Of a stretch of DNA of 64,000 nt, positions 1 through 11,576 are shown piece by piece. Position 1 is the first letter of the stretch. Each line of letters begins with the position of its first letter. The DNA is from Sitta carolinensis (taxonomy: Eukaryota; Chordata; Aves; Passeriformes; Sittidae), in NCBI GenBank assembly GCA_032173965.1, contig CM063283.1:114379187-114443186 (forward strand), read 5' to 3'. The translations under genes were made by a program, and so were the position numbers. The notes under the pieces were generated by a model that saw only the letters and a program-made list of their open reading frames with translations, had not been told where the DNA came from and did not search any database.

Positions 1-354
1 TGGGCCTGGAAGAGATAAAGAACTCTGCTCCCCTGGTCCCAGCAGCAGGGATGGAACACACACTGCAACCCAAGGCACAGTTCCTTCCCTACACTGATGG
101 CTGGATCCTCCAGTTTTTTATTTCCCTGTTTTTTTCCAAGTCCCTGCCCGGGCTTTGATCTCTCCAAGGTATCAGCCCTGCCTTTAGAGAGCAGGAACTG
201 GGATATTTGGAATTAAATCCCATATAAAGGAGGGGAGAGCCTCATCCAGCAGCTGTGCCTGAAGACATCACTCAGGTGAAGGCTCAGCCCTTCTGGTCCA
301 AACTTCCCTGTCCTGCCCATCTGGAAACAGGAATTTTCATTCTTAAAGAGAACC
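1..354. other. unique sequence, no feature seen
   Basis: Ordinary mixed-composition DNA with no repeat, splice-bounded open frame or RNA fold that I can support. Confidence 0.5.
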
Positions 355-603
355 TTGGAATTATTTCCATAACACTGCCGGCAATTTGAGTAATTATGAC
401 CATAAATATTTTTTTTTGTCACAAAAAAAAAATAATTCCCTCTTTATATTTTTGAGTACAGACACTACAGTGATGCACTAAAGGACAAAGAAACCTTTCA
501 ACTCATTGGACTCTTTTAACTCTTTAATTCATCAGGATGCTCTTAATTCCTGTCTAGATTAACCCTTTAAGAGATTCCACTTTGAGAAACAGAACATTTT
601 CAC
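355..603 (+). repeat. inverted repeat 1, left arm
   Basis: This arm matches the reverse complement of 1193-1370. Shared blocks include the stretch around 'ccataacactgcc', 'gagtaattatgaccataaat' and 'ttttgagtacagacac', and then 'atcaggatg.tcttaattcc' and 'ctttaagagattcca'. Bases about 466-528 have no counterpart in the right arm, so one arm gained or lost about 63 bp. Identity by eye is roughly 80-85%, an old duplication. No element family recognised. Confidence 0.8.
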
Positions 604-1192
604 CATTAAGGGATTCCTTAACCCTAAAAATCTGGATTCCTCCATAAATGGGGCTCCACATCCATCTGTATCCTCAGTTCATGCAGAATTCATCTGGCTG
701 GGAAGGTGGAAGAACTTGAGGCTCAGATAAGAGGGATTTTCTTCATAGGTTCACCTTGGGATCTTCTAGGAAGGAAAACATCAGTGATAATGGTTTTACA
801 TCAAATATTTGTGTCTGAAGCCACAAATTTTGGCAAGAATTCCCTAATTTTCTTTATTAAGAATTGAGTGTTTTCTAGTAATCAAGCAACTCTTTTGTCA
901 TATTAATATAAAAATTACTTTGTATAAGTACAAACTAAAATACTTTACAGATTTTTTACGTATTTTTATGATAAGGTTTTTACAGGGTGAAAATATTCAC
1001 TTTAAATCCCTGAAGTGTTCCTGGCAAAATCAGGAACCTGACACTTCTCCATTTCTTTGTTTAATGAAACAGAGAGGGGCAGAGTTTAAGACAAATCTTT
1101 CACAGATTTGGAATGGAATTTATTCTGTGCAAAAGTTGATGGCTGCAAAACCAAGGAATTTTTTGAGAGCAAAAAATACCTGAGATTTTGTG
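604..1192. other. spacer of inverted repeat 1
   Basis: AT-rich unique spacer of about 590 bp between the arms. No gene or known element recognised. Confidence 0.5.
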
Positions 1193-1370
1193 GTGAAAAT
1201 CTTGTTTCTTAAGCTGGAATCTCTTAAAGGATTAATCTGCACAGGAATTAAGAACATCCTGATCGTGTCTGTACTCAAAAATGTAAAGTGGGAATTTTTT
1301 GGGGGATAAAATACATATTTATGGTCATAATTACTCAAATTTCAGGCAGTGTTATGGAAATAACCTTGTG
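1193..1370 (-). repeat. inverted repeat 1, right arm
   Basis: Reverse-complement partner of 355-603, lacking the 63-bp internal segment. The similar short minus-strand open frames in the two arms come from this duplication and are not genes. Confidence 0.8.
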
Positions 1371-1752
1371 GTACTAAAATCTCACCTTGGCAGTAAAACC
1401 ACAGGCAAAGAAAAAGAAGAAGAAGGAAAGGAAGATTTTTTTTTTTGAAAATTTTTTCTTGTGGGAGATATCAGAAGATTGTAAAGGAGCTGAATTAAGT
1501 CAGGCTGCTTTCCTAGTGAAATAATTTGGGTTTTTTTTTAAAAAAGTGGCAGAAATCAGCAAAGCAAGAACGTTTTGGTACCAGGAAAAGACTCAGTGTG
1601 GAGAGGAAAATAATTAAAGGGTTGGTTTAACCTCAGTTGGCCTAGAAATTCCAAATTTTAAATTCTTGGCTCATTGATTAATTCAACCTTGTATGATGCT
1701 TATGAAATTTAGCCTTTTAATGCCTTTCTTAGCATGAAAACCATAAGCATGG

Positions 1753-1829
1753 GTTTATTTTTATTTTTATTTTTATTTTTATTTTTATTTTTATTTTTAT
1801 TTTTATTTTTATTTTTATTTTTTTTTTTA

Positions 1830-1889
<60 letters not shown>

Positions 1890-1927
1890 TATTTTTATTT
1901 TTATTTTATTTTTATTTTTATTTTTTA
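1753..1927. repeat. (ATTTTT)n microsatellite
   Basis: About 175 bp of nearly pure TTTTTA hexamers, with TTTTA pentamers and one T-run interruption toward the right. Low-complexity sequence; the Phe/Leu-rich open frame across it is an artefact. Confidence 0.95.
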
Positions 1928-2710
1928 ATATTTCTGTGCATTTCTGACTTTCTAAAGGACATCCTAGGCAGGATTCCCTTCAGGAAGAGTTTTTTGAGTG
2001 TTTTGTATCCTTTCCATGGAGCAATTTTGGGGCAAATTTCCCTCTTCCATCTCCAAACATCCAATCCCAACCCACCAGAAAAGCCCAGTTTCAGTGCTAA
2101 TTTCCTCGAATTTTTGGTTTAATCATGGAAATCATAATTTTGCTCCTAAGCAAGAGGAAGAGCCCGCCGTGGAATTTCAGTGGGTGAAAAGATGGATGTT
2201 TTCGTGCCAGCGTTATTTCCCGAGAAATGGATGGAAAAGCTTCCCAGGGAGGATAAATTGCCCAATTAGCAAACATAATGCAGAGGACACTTCTCCAGAT
2301 TGCAGATGCTGTAATCTGACGGGAAACTCTCCATCTCCAAGCAGGGACATGATGGAGCTCTCATTATTCTGCCATCGGAGGAGCTGACAAATGAAAATGC
2401 CCAAAATATTCCAAGGATCTCGCAGGCAGCCCGTCCTGAATTTCAGATCAATAGGGTTTAATATTTCACCAGCAATCATACATTTGAAAATCAATGCTGT
2501 CAGGGTTGGTAATGCTCTGCTAGAGGAGACTGAAGGCAAACAGTCAGGGGTGGGCTGAAAGCTGCTCCAGAAGTTTTGCTTGTTTGTGCAAAAAAATTGA
2601 AAAGTGTTTCGTTCTGCGAGTCAAAAATTTAGGGGTTTGATTTTCTAACCAGAGGAGCCAAGAGAGACATTGCAAAACATAAAGAGGCACAGTTAATGAA
2701 ATACGTGAAG
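1928..2710. promoter_or_regulatory. unique block, possible conserved noncoding element (about 2150-2540)
   Basis: The sequence is non-repetitive and balanced in composition, with motifs such as 'caattagcaaac' (homeodomain-type core) and 'gaatttcagtgggtgaaaag'. Its texture resembles vertebrate conserved noncoding DNA, but this is inference from composition only. Open frames on both strands here look fortuitous. Confidence 0.2.
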
Positions 2711-3538
2711 TATGGAGAATTCTCTGGAATGGAGATGTTCAGCTCCATTATTGACATTTATGGGGGGGAAAAAAATTATAGGTGTTCAAATCTTGCTGAA
2801 GGTGTTCAAAACTTGCTGAAGGGGTTCAAAACCTGATGTTCTGACCCAGTTTTCTTCCCTGTGAGCGGGTGAGGTCCTGGCACAGGTTGCCCAAAGCAGC
2901 TGTGGCTGTCTCATCCCTGGAATATGGAGAATTCTCTGGAAAGGAGATGTCCACCACCATTATTGACATTTATTGTGGGAAAAAATAACATACAGGTGTT
3001 CAAAACTTGCTGAAGGTGTTCAAAACTTGATGTTCTGACGCAATTTTCTTCCCTGTGAGCAGGGTGAGGCCCCGGCACAGGTTGCCCAGAGCAGCTGTGG
3101 CTGTCTCATCCCTGGAATATGGAGATGTCTCTGGAATGGAGATGTTCAGCTCCATTATTGACATTTATTGGGGGAAAAAATAACTTATAGGTGTTCAAAT
3201 CTTGCTGAAGGTGTTAAAAATTTATGTTCTGACCCAATTTTCTTCCCTGTGAATGTGGTGAAGCCCTGGCACAGGTTGCCCAGAGCAGCTGTGGCTGTCT
3301 CATCCCTGGAATATGGAGATGTCTCTGGAAGGAGATGTTCAGCACCATTATTGACATTTATTCGTGGGGAAAAAAATAACTTATAGGTGTTCAAATCTTG
3401 TTACAGGTGTTCAAAACTTGCTGAAGGGGTTCAAAACCTGATGTTCTGACCCAGTTTTCTTCCCTGTGAATGTGGTGAAGCCCTGGCACAGGTTGCCCAG
3501 AGCAGCTGTGGCTGTCTCATCCCTGGAATTGTCCAAGG
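2711..3538 (+). repeat. four-unit tandem repeat (194-218 bp units) carrying a CR1 fragment
   Basis: Units begin with 'tatggagaattctctgg' or a close variant at about 2711, 2923, 3118 and 3312. Each holds 'ccattattgacatttat', one or more copies of 'ggtgttcaaatcttgctgaa', and a plus-strand CR1 3' segment ('ttcttccctgtga..ggtgaggccctggcacaggttgccc..gcagctgtggctg'). A CR1 piece and its flank were therefore duplicated together. The last unit runs into 'ttgtccaaggttgga', as an intact CR1 would. Confidence 0.85.
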
Positions 3539-5967
3539 TTGGATCTTTCCTTGCTTTTCTCCACTTCCTAAGTTTGATTCTCTCAAATCCCTTCTCAGCC
3601 CCAGCTCTTCTGTTTAACCTGGGCCATGACTCTGATCTGCCAGAGAACAGAGACCTTAAATATATTAATATCCATGGGGTTCTTTCCCACTAGGAAAAGC
3701 CATTTTTAATATGTGTCCATTCATAATATGATCTATTTGAATCCCTGTAGAAAAATAGGATGGTCTTGATGATTTTTGACCTTGTTGCAGTAATGTTTCT
3801 GCTTGCAGAAGTGTAGGAAAATAAAATCAGCCTTTGTTTGCATCTTGGTTTAATCTCGAGTTTAAAGACAGGGACTACAGAGCACAGTTCATAGAATGAT
3901 GGAGAGCTGCAGGATTAAGGGAAATAAAGGGATTAAAGCAAATAAATTAAAGGTTATGCCAAGGAAATTGTGCCTTGCACCTCACCCAAGCTGTGAATTT
4001 TATTGACTCCACTGTTGGAGCCTCATTTCTTCAGGGGAAGTGAAGAGAATGCTAAAATGAGGAATGGTGCTGGCTCCTGGCCTCTGGAATGTGATTGTCC
4101 ACACTCAAAATCGGTGAGTCTGCCTGCTGGAATCATCTCTAGTTTTATTCCAGGTGATTCCCAGCCACAGCTCGGGGTTAGGATGGGGAGGGGATCCTTC
4201 TGCCTCCCAGGAAAGCTGGGGATGGGCCTCTTCTCCACTGGCTTTTGAGATCCCAAACAGCCTCCCAAACCTCCCTCCCACCTCTGCCCTCACCCACGGG
4301 TCCAAGTGTGCTCAGAAGGACCACTCTGATTATTTTTTGGGACTCAGATCAACCAAAGCAACCAAAAATAAAGCACAAAAATTATGATGTCAGGGCATTT
4401 TAGTGGGTTCACAGAGTCCTGTGATGGGCTTTGCCTGATGGGGGACAGGGAATTGTCCCAGGCACTGAATCCTGCTTGGGATTGCTTCGTTTGGAGCAAT
4501 GAGATGGCTGGAAAAGCATCACCTGATGTGGGTGTGCTGTAAAGAAAACACCAATAATCTGCATTTCCAGGGCAGAATTCCTTCAAACTCTTCCCTTGAT
4601 CCCCTTGGATAAGCCAGGTGAGGAATCTGCCTGGAGCAGAGCCAGAACAGGGAGGACATTGGGGATTAGAACTCAGGAAAATCCAAGATTTTGCCAGCAA
4701 TATTTCAGCTCTCTCCTGGTGGGGTTTCCCCTCCACATCCCTGGATCCCACCTGTATTTCCACAGGGATTTGCTGGTCAGCCAAGGCATATCAAGATCTC
4801 TCCCCTTGTGTCTATTCTGATTAATAAATTCCTAATTATTTCCAGAATTTTTGGCTGTTTGTCCTTACTAATTTCCATTTTTATCTGGTTCACTGAAATT
4901 CATCTTAGCAACGTCCTCGTCCCCTCTCAGCAACCCAAACATTCTTCTTCCAACCAAATTCATTGTCACCACTCTTTAATTAAACTCTTATGTCTCTTTT
5001 ATAACTTTTATCTGCTTTTGTTACCCAATAACTTCTCCTACAGCACCTAAAGCAAATGTTTTACTGAAACATGTGACTTAAAATGGAATAAATCAGTCAG
5101 CACATCATGGGAGAGGATTTGGATCAGCCTGGAATAATTCCCTTCTCCAATGCCATGTTGATGTAATAACATTTACAATTTTCTTTCAAGACTTTAATCA
5201 TTCTTTCTTTCAAAATTTGTCTCAAAGCTCTGCATATGATTAAGTCAGGCTAATGAGCTCAGAGATACCTGAATCAGAAGGAGAGGAATTCCTTAAGTGA
5301 TGCATCTGTTATTCCCTGAGGATTTCTTCTAATCCCTGATTTGTCAAATTTATTAAAAATTTTCCTAACCATGTCCAACTGTCTGCAATTCCCTCTCCTC
5401 TTCCTTTGGAATTCTGCTGCGTCTCCTGCTGGACTCCTGAAGATTTTGTGTCTTGTTTTCCTCTCAAACAGAGACCACTTCTTTTCATTTTCACTGGTTA
5501 TCCTTCATTTTCCATTTTTCCGTATTAAATGACCCTTAGTAATGTGGGGAAAATTATTATTTAGAATATTTTTAATATTTTAACCTTCCTAGCTAATCTG
5601 CATTACATCAAATCCTTAATCCATCCTCAACTTTTGAATTTGCCCTGCTTTTTTCCTCACCACCCTGCACTCTTCTTTTATTTCCCTGCACTCTTTTTAT
5701 TTAAATGACTGAAGAATGTTTTGTGGCTCTCCTTTCCTTCACAAAATTTAGCTGAACTTGGATTTTTAGTAGCTCTGTCTTCATCCCTGTGCTTCCTGAA
5801 TTCTGGGATGGAGCTGCCTGGACTTCTGTCTGTTTTTCCATCCTTTTCTGCCTGTGTCAAGCTCTTTATTCACTTTTTTTTTTTTTTTGTGCAATCCCAG
5901 TGCTCCCAGACAGGAGGGTGATTGGATTTCTCTTCCTTGCTCATCCCACTTAGATGATAATTCATGT
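3539..5967. other. unique sequence, no feature seen
   Basis: About 2.4 kb of single-copy sequence with no recognisable element. Short open frames (the longest is 146 codons at 4344-4784, minus) lack homology that I recognise and overlap frames on the other strand. Confidence 0.45.
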
Positions 5968-6069
5968 CACAGAATCATGGAATGGTTTGGGTTGGGAATT
6001 GATAGGAATTAATGGGTAATTACAATAATTTCTACATTAAAATCCTCTGATCCTCTGTGATTCTATGAA
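5968..6069 (-). mobile_element. CR1 3'-end fragment (short)
   Basis: 'cagaatcatggaatggtttgggttgg' matches the reverse complement of the terminal 30 bp of CR1. The 70 bp after it is not CR1-like until 'ctgtgattctatgaa', which resembles a plus-strand CR1 tail. Probably a remnant of one or two truncated copies. Confidence 0.4.
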
Positions 6070-6175
6070 GACCCAAAGGTTCTCGTGGGTTTTGTTTTGA
6101 GAAAAAAGGAAAAATGATCCCTGAATGCAAATCATCTCCAGCAGCTCCAGATCTGAAGGCTGCTGTCACCAAGGT

Positions 6176-6508
6176 TAGGGAAATCAAGGAAATCCAAGAA
6201 GTCAAGGAAATTAAGGAAGTCAAGGAAATCAAGGAAATAAAGGAAGTCAAGGAAATCAAGGAAATCCAGGAAATCCAGGAAGTCAAGGAAGTCAAGGAAA
6301 TCAAGGAAATCAAGGAAAACAAGGAAATCCAGGAAACCAAGGAACTCAAGGAAATCCAGGAAATCAAGGAAATCCAGGAAATCCAGGAAATCCAGGAAAT
6401 CAAGGAAATCCAGGAAATCAAGGAAATCCAGAAAGTCAAGGAAGTCAAGGAAATCAAGGAAAACAAGGAAATCCAGGAAATCAAGGAAACCCAGGAAATC
6501 CAGGAAGA
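6176..6508. repeat. 9-bp minisatellite (AAGGAAATC-type), about 37 units
   Basis: The unit is a variant of 'ggaaatcaa' or 'ggaaatcca', with frequent GTC, AAC and ATT substitutions. Because 9 is a multiple of 3 and the unit lacks stops in most frames, both strands show 147-173 codon open frames of simple composition (Glu-Ile-Lys/Gln). I take these as artefacts of the repeat. Confidence 0.95.
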
Positions 6509-6770
6509 GCTTGTTGGGTGCAGAAAAGCTGGGACTGGGGAGGAAGGAATCATTTAACACAACGTTGCTAAATCTGGAAAAATACAACTTTCCTCAAAAA
6601 CCAGGTATTCCCAAAAGGAGCTCGATGGTCAAGAACCTGCTCAGGACATTTCATCCACAGGCCTCAAAACACCACAAGCCCCTTGTTTTTTTAAATTAAA
6701 CATCAAGAATTAGTCAGTGTCTTTTGCACTGATGCTACAGCAAAGGCAGCAAGAGCCTTTCACCCAGCTT

Positions 6771-8358
6771 GGGTGGCTTCTACAAATAGAAGAGGGCTGG
6801 AGTTAAAATATTTGGGATTTTTTTTTTGCCTGCTGTGCTGTTCCAAACTCTCCAAGCCTCACTCCATGGGCTTCTACAAAGAAGTGAGGCCTGGGAATTA
6901 AATATTTTGTAATTTTTTTACCTGCTGTATTGTCCAAGCTCTCCGGCCCTCACGTCCATGGGCTTCTTCAAACAGGTGAGGCTTGGGAATAAAATATTTT
7001 GTACTTTTTTTGCCTGCTGTGCTGTCCAAACTCTCCAAGCTTTACATCCATGGGTTTATATGAACATGTGAGGCCTGGGATTAAAATATTTTGTTTTTTT
7101 TGGTTTTTTTTTTTTTTCTGCTGTGCTGTCCAAGCTCTCTAAGCCTCAATCCATTGGCTTCTACAAACAGGTGAAGCTTGGGAATAAAGTATTTTGTAAT
7201 TTTTTTACTTGCTGTATTGTCCAAGCTCTGCAGCCCCTCACATCCATGGGCTTCTTCAAACAGGTGAGGCCTGGATTAAAATATTTTGGGGTTTTTTTAC
7301 CTACTGTATTGTCCAAACTCTCCAGGCCTTACACCTATGGACTTCTACCAACAGGTGAGGCTTGAGAATAAAATATTTTGTAATTTTTTTGCCAGCTGTG
7401 CTGCCCAAACTCTCCAGACCTCACATCCATGGGCTTCTACAAACAGGTGAAGCTTGGGAATAAGGTATTTTGAAGTTTTTTACCTGCTGTGCTGTCCAAA
7501 CTCTCCAGACCTCACATCCATGGGCTTCTTCAAACAGGTGAGGCCTGGGATTTAAAAATTTTGTGGTTTTTTTTACCTACTGTATTGTCCAAACTCTCCA
7601 GACCTCACATCCATGGGCTTCTACAAGCAGGTGAGGCTTGGGAATAAAATATTTTGTATTTTTTTCTGCCTGCTGTGCTGTGCAAACTCTCCAGAACTCA
7701 CGTCCATTGGCTTCTACAAACAGGTGAAGCTTGGGAATAAGGTATTTTGAATTTTTTTACCTGCTGTATTGTCCAAACTCTCCAAGCCTCAATCCATGGG
7801 CTTCTTCAAACAGGTGAGGCCCGGATTAAAATATTTTTGGGTTTTTTTGCCTGCTGTGCTGTCCAAGCTCTCCAAGCTTTACATCCATGGGCTACTACAA
7901 ACCGGTGAGGCCTGGATTAAAATATTTTGATTTTTCTTTTACCTGCTGTGATGTCCAAACTCTCCAAGTTTTACACCAGGGGCTTCTATAAACAGGTGAG
8001 GCCTGGGATTTAAAATATTTTGTACTTTTTTCTGCCTGCTGTGCTGTGCAAACTCTCCAGAACTCATGTCCATTGGCTTCTACAAACATGTGAAGCTTGG
8101 GGAATAAGGTATTTTGAATTTTTTTACCTGCTGTATTGTCCAAGCTCTCCAGCCCTCACATTCATGGGCTTCTTCAAACAGGTGAGGCCTGGGATTTAAA
8201 AATTTTGTGTTTTTTTTACCTACTGTATTGTCCAAACTCTCCAGCCCTCACATCCATGGGCTTATTCAAACAGGTGAGGCCTGGAGTATAAAATATTTTG
8301 TAATCTTTTTGCCTGCTGTGCTGCCCAAACTCTCCAGACCTCACATCCACGGGCTTGA
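6771..8358 (+). repeat. about 92-bp tandem satellite, 17-18 units
   Basis: The core is 'cctgctgtgctgtccaaact', then 'ctccagacctcacatccatg', 'ggcttctacaaacaggtgagg' (or close variants), 'cctgggaataaaatattttg' and a T-run. Unit starts fall at about 6829, 6921, 7013, 7119, 7208, 7299, 7391, 7482, 7575, 7669, 7760, 7850, 7941, 8034, 8127, 8217 and 8310, with a partial unit before the first. Variants recur at multi-unit offsets: 7669 and 8034 share 'gctgtgctgtgcaaactc', four units apart. Not a family I recognise. Confidence 0.93.
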
Positions 8359-9070
8359 GATCCATCCAAAGCCAAGAGCCGGCGGATCTCATCCTTATCA
8401 GCCCAGCTTGTATAACGAGCTGCTTTTGCCTTTTTCTCCCTCGGGAGCAGACTGTTGGGAACAAACCCTTTAAACCTTTATTGCTTTTGTGTTCCCATTG
8501 TTCCCTCATCACGGGAGCTGAGCCCCCCCCCTTTGACAGTGGCTGCTTCTCCCTAAAAGCCTCCGACTCCGCGAGGCTGGACCAGCAGGCTCCATCCCAG
8601 CATTTCCCTCCCCTAATTGCCTGGGGGCCAATTCCTCCTAAAAGAATTAAAAATGCAAATCCAATCTCATAATTGTGTAATATGATAGAGCTGGCAGCTG
8701 GATCGATAGGGGCCCTGGCCGTCGATAAGGCAGCTCCAGGCCCGTTTGTCAGGGCTGCCCAACGTCACTTTGTCACCGCTGCTGGGGGCCTTCCCCCTCC
8801 ATGGCACATGACATTTTATCAGTGCCTTCCTATCAATCAGCTCCAATATTTTTATTTATTTTTTTTTTTTTTTTTTTGCCTCGTGGAAATCCCTGCTGTC
8901 GCCCTGCTGTTTTCTCTGGGAGTCTGGGCGAGGAGCCTGGCGGGTTTTGGTTTCTCCAGGCTGTCACAGCCTGGTTGGGGGACTGGGAGTGACAATAACA
9001 CACTGGGGTATCTTCATTTTCTAGCCACAAATGGCACGGGGTTACCACCAAAGGGAAGTGCTGGGGGAAA
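8359..9070. promoter_or_regulatory. unique block with clustered TF motifs, candidate enhancer
   Basis: Single-copy sequence directly after the satellite. It contains a perfect POU octamer ATGCAAAT (8653-8660) followed by CCAAT, ATCGATAG (about 8701), a TALE-type TGTCA (8747-8751), and ATCAATCA (8832-8839), which read on the minus strand is the PBX-HOX site TGATTGAT. Short CpG-containing motifs survive. Conservation was not tested, so the enhancer role is inference. Confidence 0.35.
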
Positions 9071-9582
9071 GGAAACCTAGGAATCAATGAGGGAATTCCC
9101 GCTGGTGCTGGAGCTGGTGGGTTCTCAGTAGATGAAAGGCTGATTATGAGATAAACTTCCCACCCCTGAGGCTCAAAATCCCTCTCCAGACAGTATTTTC
9201 TTACTCAATAATGCCTGCAAAGTTGAGGGGTTTGGAATGAGGTTTCCTGGTCCAATATGTGGATGATTGGAAGGCACAAAAATTGAATTAGCATGGGCAT
9301 TGCTTTAGCAATGTTGGGCATCCTCCCTGCCCAACCACCACCACAAAAATTGAAATAAATCTTCTCGTGATAAAATACAGGAAAATAATGCCCAGTCTGC
9401 CCAGCTTCTTCTGTATCATTTCAGCCCCTACAGTTTTGGGGGGAAAAGCAATAAAAAAACCCTAATTCACACAGGGATCATTCCATAGGGAGCAAAACAT
9501 TCAGGTGGCCTTTTGGGAGACCCAAGCATTAATCAGATGTACAGAAATAGGGGACAGAAAGGAGGGGAAAAGATTTAAATGC
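9071..9582. other. unique sequence, no feature seen
   Basis: No repeat or gene recognised. Confidence 0.4.
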
Positions 9583-9769
9583 CAGAGCAGCTGTGGCTGC
9601 CCCTGGATCCCTGGCAGCGCCCCAGGCCAGGCTGGATTTTTTCTTGGAGCAGCCTGGCACAGTGGGAGGGGTCCCTGCCAGGGCAGGGGTGGAGTGGGAT
9701 CATCTTTAAGTTCTCTTCCAACCAAAACCATTCCATAATTCTTTGAGTCTATGATTCTGTGATTCTATA
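9583..9769 (+). mobile_element. CR1 LINE, 3' end
   Basis: Runs from 'gccagagcagctgtggctgc' through 'ggccaggctggattttttct' to 'ttccaaccaaaaccattcca' and an octamer-like tail 'tctatgattctgtgattct'. This is the usual 5'-truncated CR1 with only the terminal about 180 bp and no coding part. Confidence 0.9.
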
Positions 9770-9825
9770 TAAAAAACTTCTTAATGTATTTATGGGTACC
9801 TCACCCCCTTTACCTATTGGACATG

Positions 9826-10225
9826 AAAGAAGTGTCTCCAGGGAAGGGAATAGAGCTGGGAAGGGGCTGGAAAATAAATCCTGGGAGGAGCAGCTGAGCT
9901 GGGGCAGGGGCTCAGCCTGGAGCAGAGGAGGCTCAGGGGGGAACTCACAGCTCTGCACAGCTCCTGCCAGGAGGGGCAGGGAGAAAATGAGAGGGAATGG
10001 CCTCAACTGGCACCAGGGCAGGCTCAGGGGGGAGATTGGGGAAGAAAATGTCCCTGTGAGAGTGGCCAGGCCTTGGGCTGAGGTGCCCAGGGAGGGTTGG
10101 AGTGCCTGGCATTGTCCCCAGCAGTGTGGCTGTGGCCCTTGGGGACAGGGTTTGGGGGCTGCTGGTGCTGCTGGGGGGGCCCTGGGGGATCCTGAGGGGC
10201 TCTTCCCAGCCTGGGCATTCCAGGG
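9826..10225 (+). mobile_element. CR1 LINE, longer 3' segment, different subfamily
   Basis: Holds the upstream CR1 block ('gcagaggaggctcagggggg', then 'aggaggggcagggagaaaat', 'gagggaatggcctcaactgg') and then 'tgcccagggagg' and a 3' part with 'gtggctgtggcccttgggga'. It is GC-rich. Long open frames on both strands (221 and 246 codons) run through it and beyond; they share no recognisable domain. Confidence 0.7.
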
Positions 10226-10740
10226 AATGCAAGGCAAAGGCCCCTGCCCAGCCCCGCAGTGCTCCTTGTGCCCCAAGTGCCAGTGCCTGTGTGCCAGGCT
10301 CAGCCCCTGGAGGGCTCTGAGGAGTCTCCAGGATGGTCCCTGCCAGCCAAAGGTCAGGTTCCTGCAGAGCCAAAGGGCTGCCAGGGAGCTCAGGGCAGCT
10401 GCACAGGGACAGTTTTTCTTCTGAGACACAGCAGCCAGGCAAGAGCCCAGCTGGCAGAGTGCCCTTTGACACTGCCCCAGCTCTCCCAAACACTCACTTG
10501 GACAAAAACAAATGTAATTTTTTTTTCTGGATTTTGATGTTCAAAGCAAAATTTGAGTCCCAGAGAAACTGAATAAAAATCTCAGCAGGAAACAAAAATC
10601 TCCAGATGCTCCCTCTGGGTAATCCTGGTCCTTTAGAATGGAAACTTTGGCCTTTCTCTGCTTGTCCAGTGGGGAGAAATATTTGAGGACAGAAAAATAC
10701 CGTTTAAATATTTCAATAATGTGAGCTGATGTTTAGGTGA
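10226..10740. other. GC-rich then AT-rich unique sequence
   Basis: The left part (to about 10440) is GC-rich and low in CpG, with no clear element match. The right part is ordinary AT-rich DNA. Confidence 0.35.
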
Positions 10741-10855
10741 TCTTTAGAGTGCCAGTGTGGCTGTGGCCCTTGGGGACAGGGTCTGGGTGCTGCTGGGGTG
10801 GCCCTGGGGGATCCTGAAGGTCTCATCCCACCTTGATGATTTCATGATTCCTGAA
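10741..10855 (+). mobile_element. CR1 LINE, 3' end
   Basis: 'ccagtgtggctgtggccctt' followed by 'ggggacagggtctgggtgct' and the tail 'gatgatttcatgattcctga'. Same subfamily as 9826-10225 and 18345-18490. Confidence 0.65.
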
Positions 10856-11576
10856 TGCTCCTCTGTCCTGTCTTTCACAGCTGATCCACAGCAAGAAAGC
10901 AACTTCCCAAAAAACTCAAAAGCATAAGCAGGACAAACAAAATTCATGTACAAATGCACTGAGGCAGAAGAGCATCAACACCCACAAAATAAAGACATTT
11001 CATTCACAAGCAACTCACACGAAGAGAATTTTTGCTGGTGCTGGCCAGAGAGTAAAAATTCAGTGTCATGAAAATACAAAGGTTCCAGCAATGTTTTTGT
11101 TCCACGCTGGAATGAAAACAAAACTTTAGGAACATTTTCCTGACTTGGAAGTGGCTCAAAAATTTCTATTTTCATATTGAAAAGCTCCAGATTTTGGTGC
11201 AGGCCTCAAGACAGAAACCCTGGCCTTCAGAAAACTTGGTCAAACCCAATAAATCTCCACAGAATAACCCAGCCTTGATAAACACCATATTTTAATGAAA
11301 TGACATTTTGTTGGGAATATTCCAGCAGCCCTGAGCTGCGGCCTGGGTGAGATTGGGCAATTTGGAGTTATTAATATTGCTAAATCTTCCTTTTCAAAGG
11401 CCACCAAGTCTCTTGATGATCACTGGACATAAGGAATTAATAATTTAGGACTGGGGAGAGGGTAGAGGGAGGGTTGTGGTGTGGTTTATTAGACCCAGGC
11501 ATAGGGTTGTAATAAAGCTGCCCACAGGCAGGTCACAAATCATATTTTTTTTTTTTTCATTTTTAATATATTATTT
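10856..11576. other. unique sequence, no feature seen
   Basis: AT-rich single-copy DNA with no gene or known repeat recognised. Confidence 0.4.

Noticed and set aside
6032..6587. Repeat-rich frames on both strands resembling a coiled coil or a Ser/Leu-rich membrane protein
   Set aside because: The 9-bp minisatellite keeps most frames open on both strands. No start context, splice sites or flanking domain.
6771..8358. Array of exons suggested by repeated CAGGTGAGG donors
   Set aside because: Units lack matching 3' splice sites with AG after the T-run and carry no shared open frame.
9749..10493. Overlapping 182-246 codon frames on both strands
   Set aside because: They lie in a GC-rich CR1-derived segment. 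Opposing long frames are typical of high GC and low stop density. No protein family recognised.
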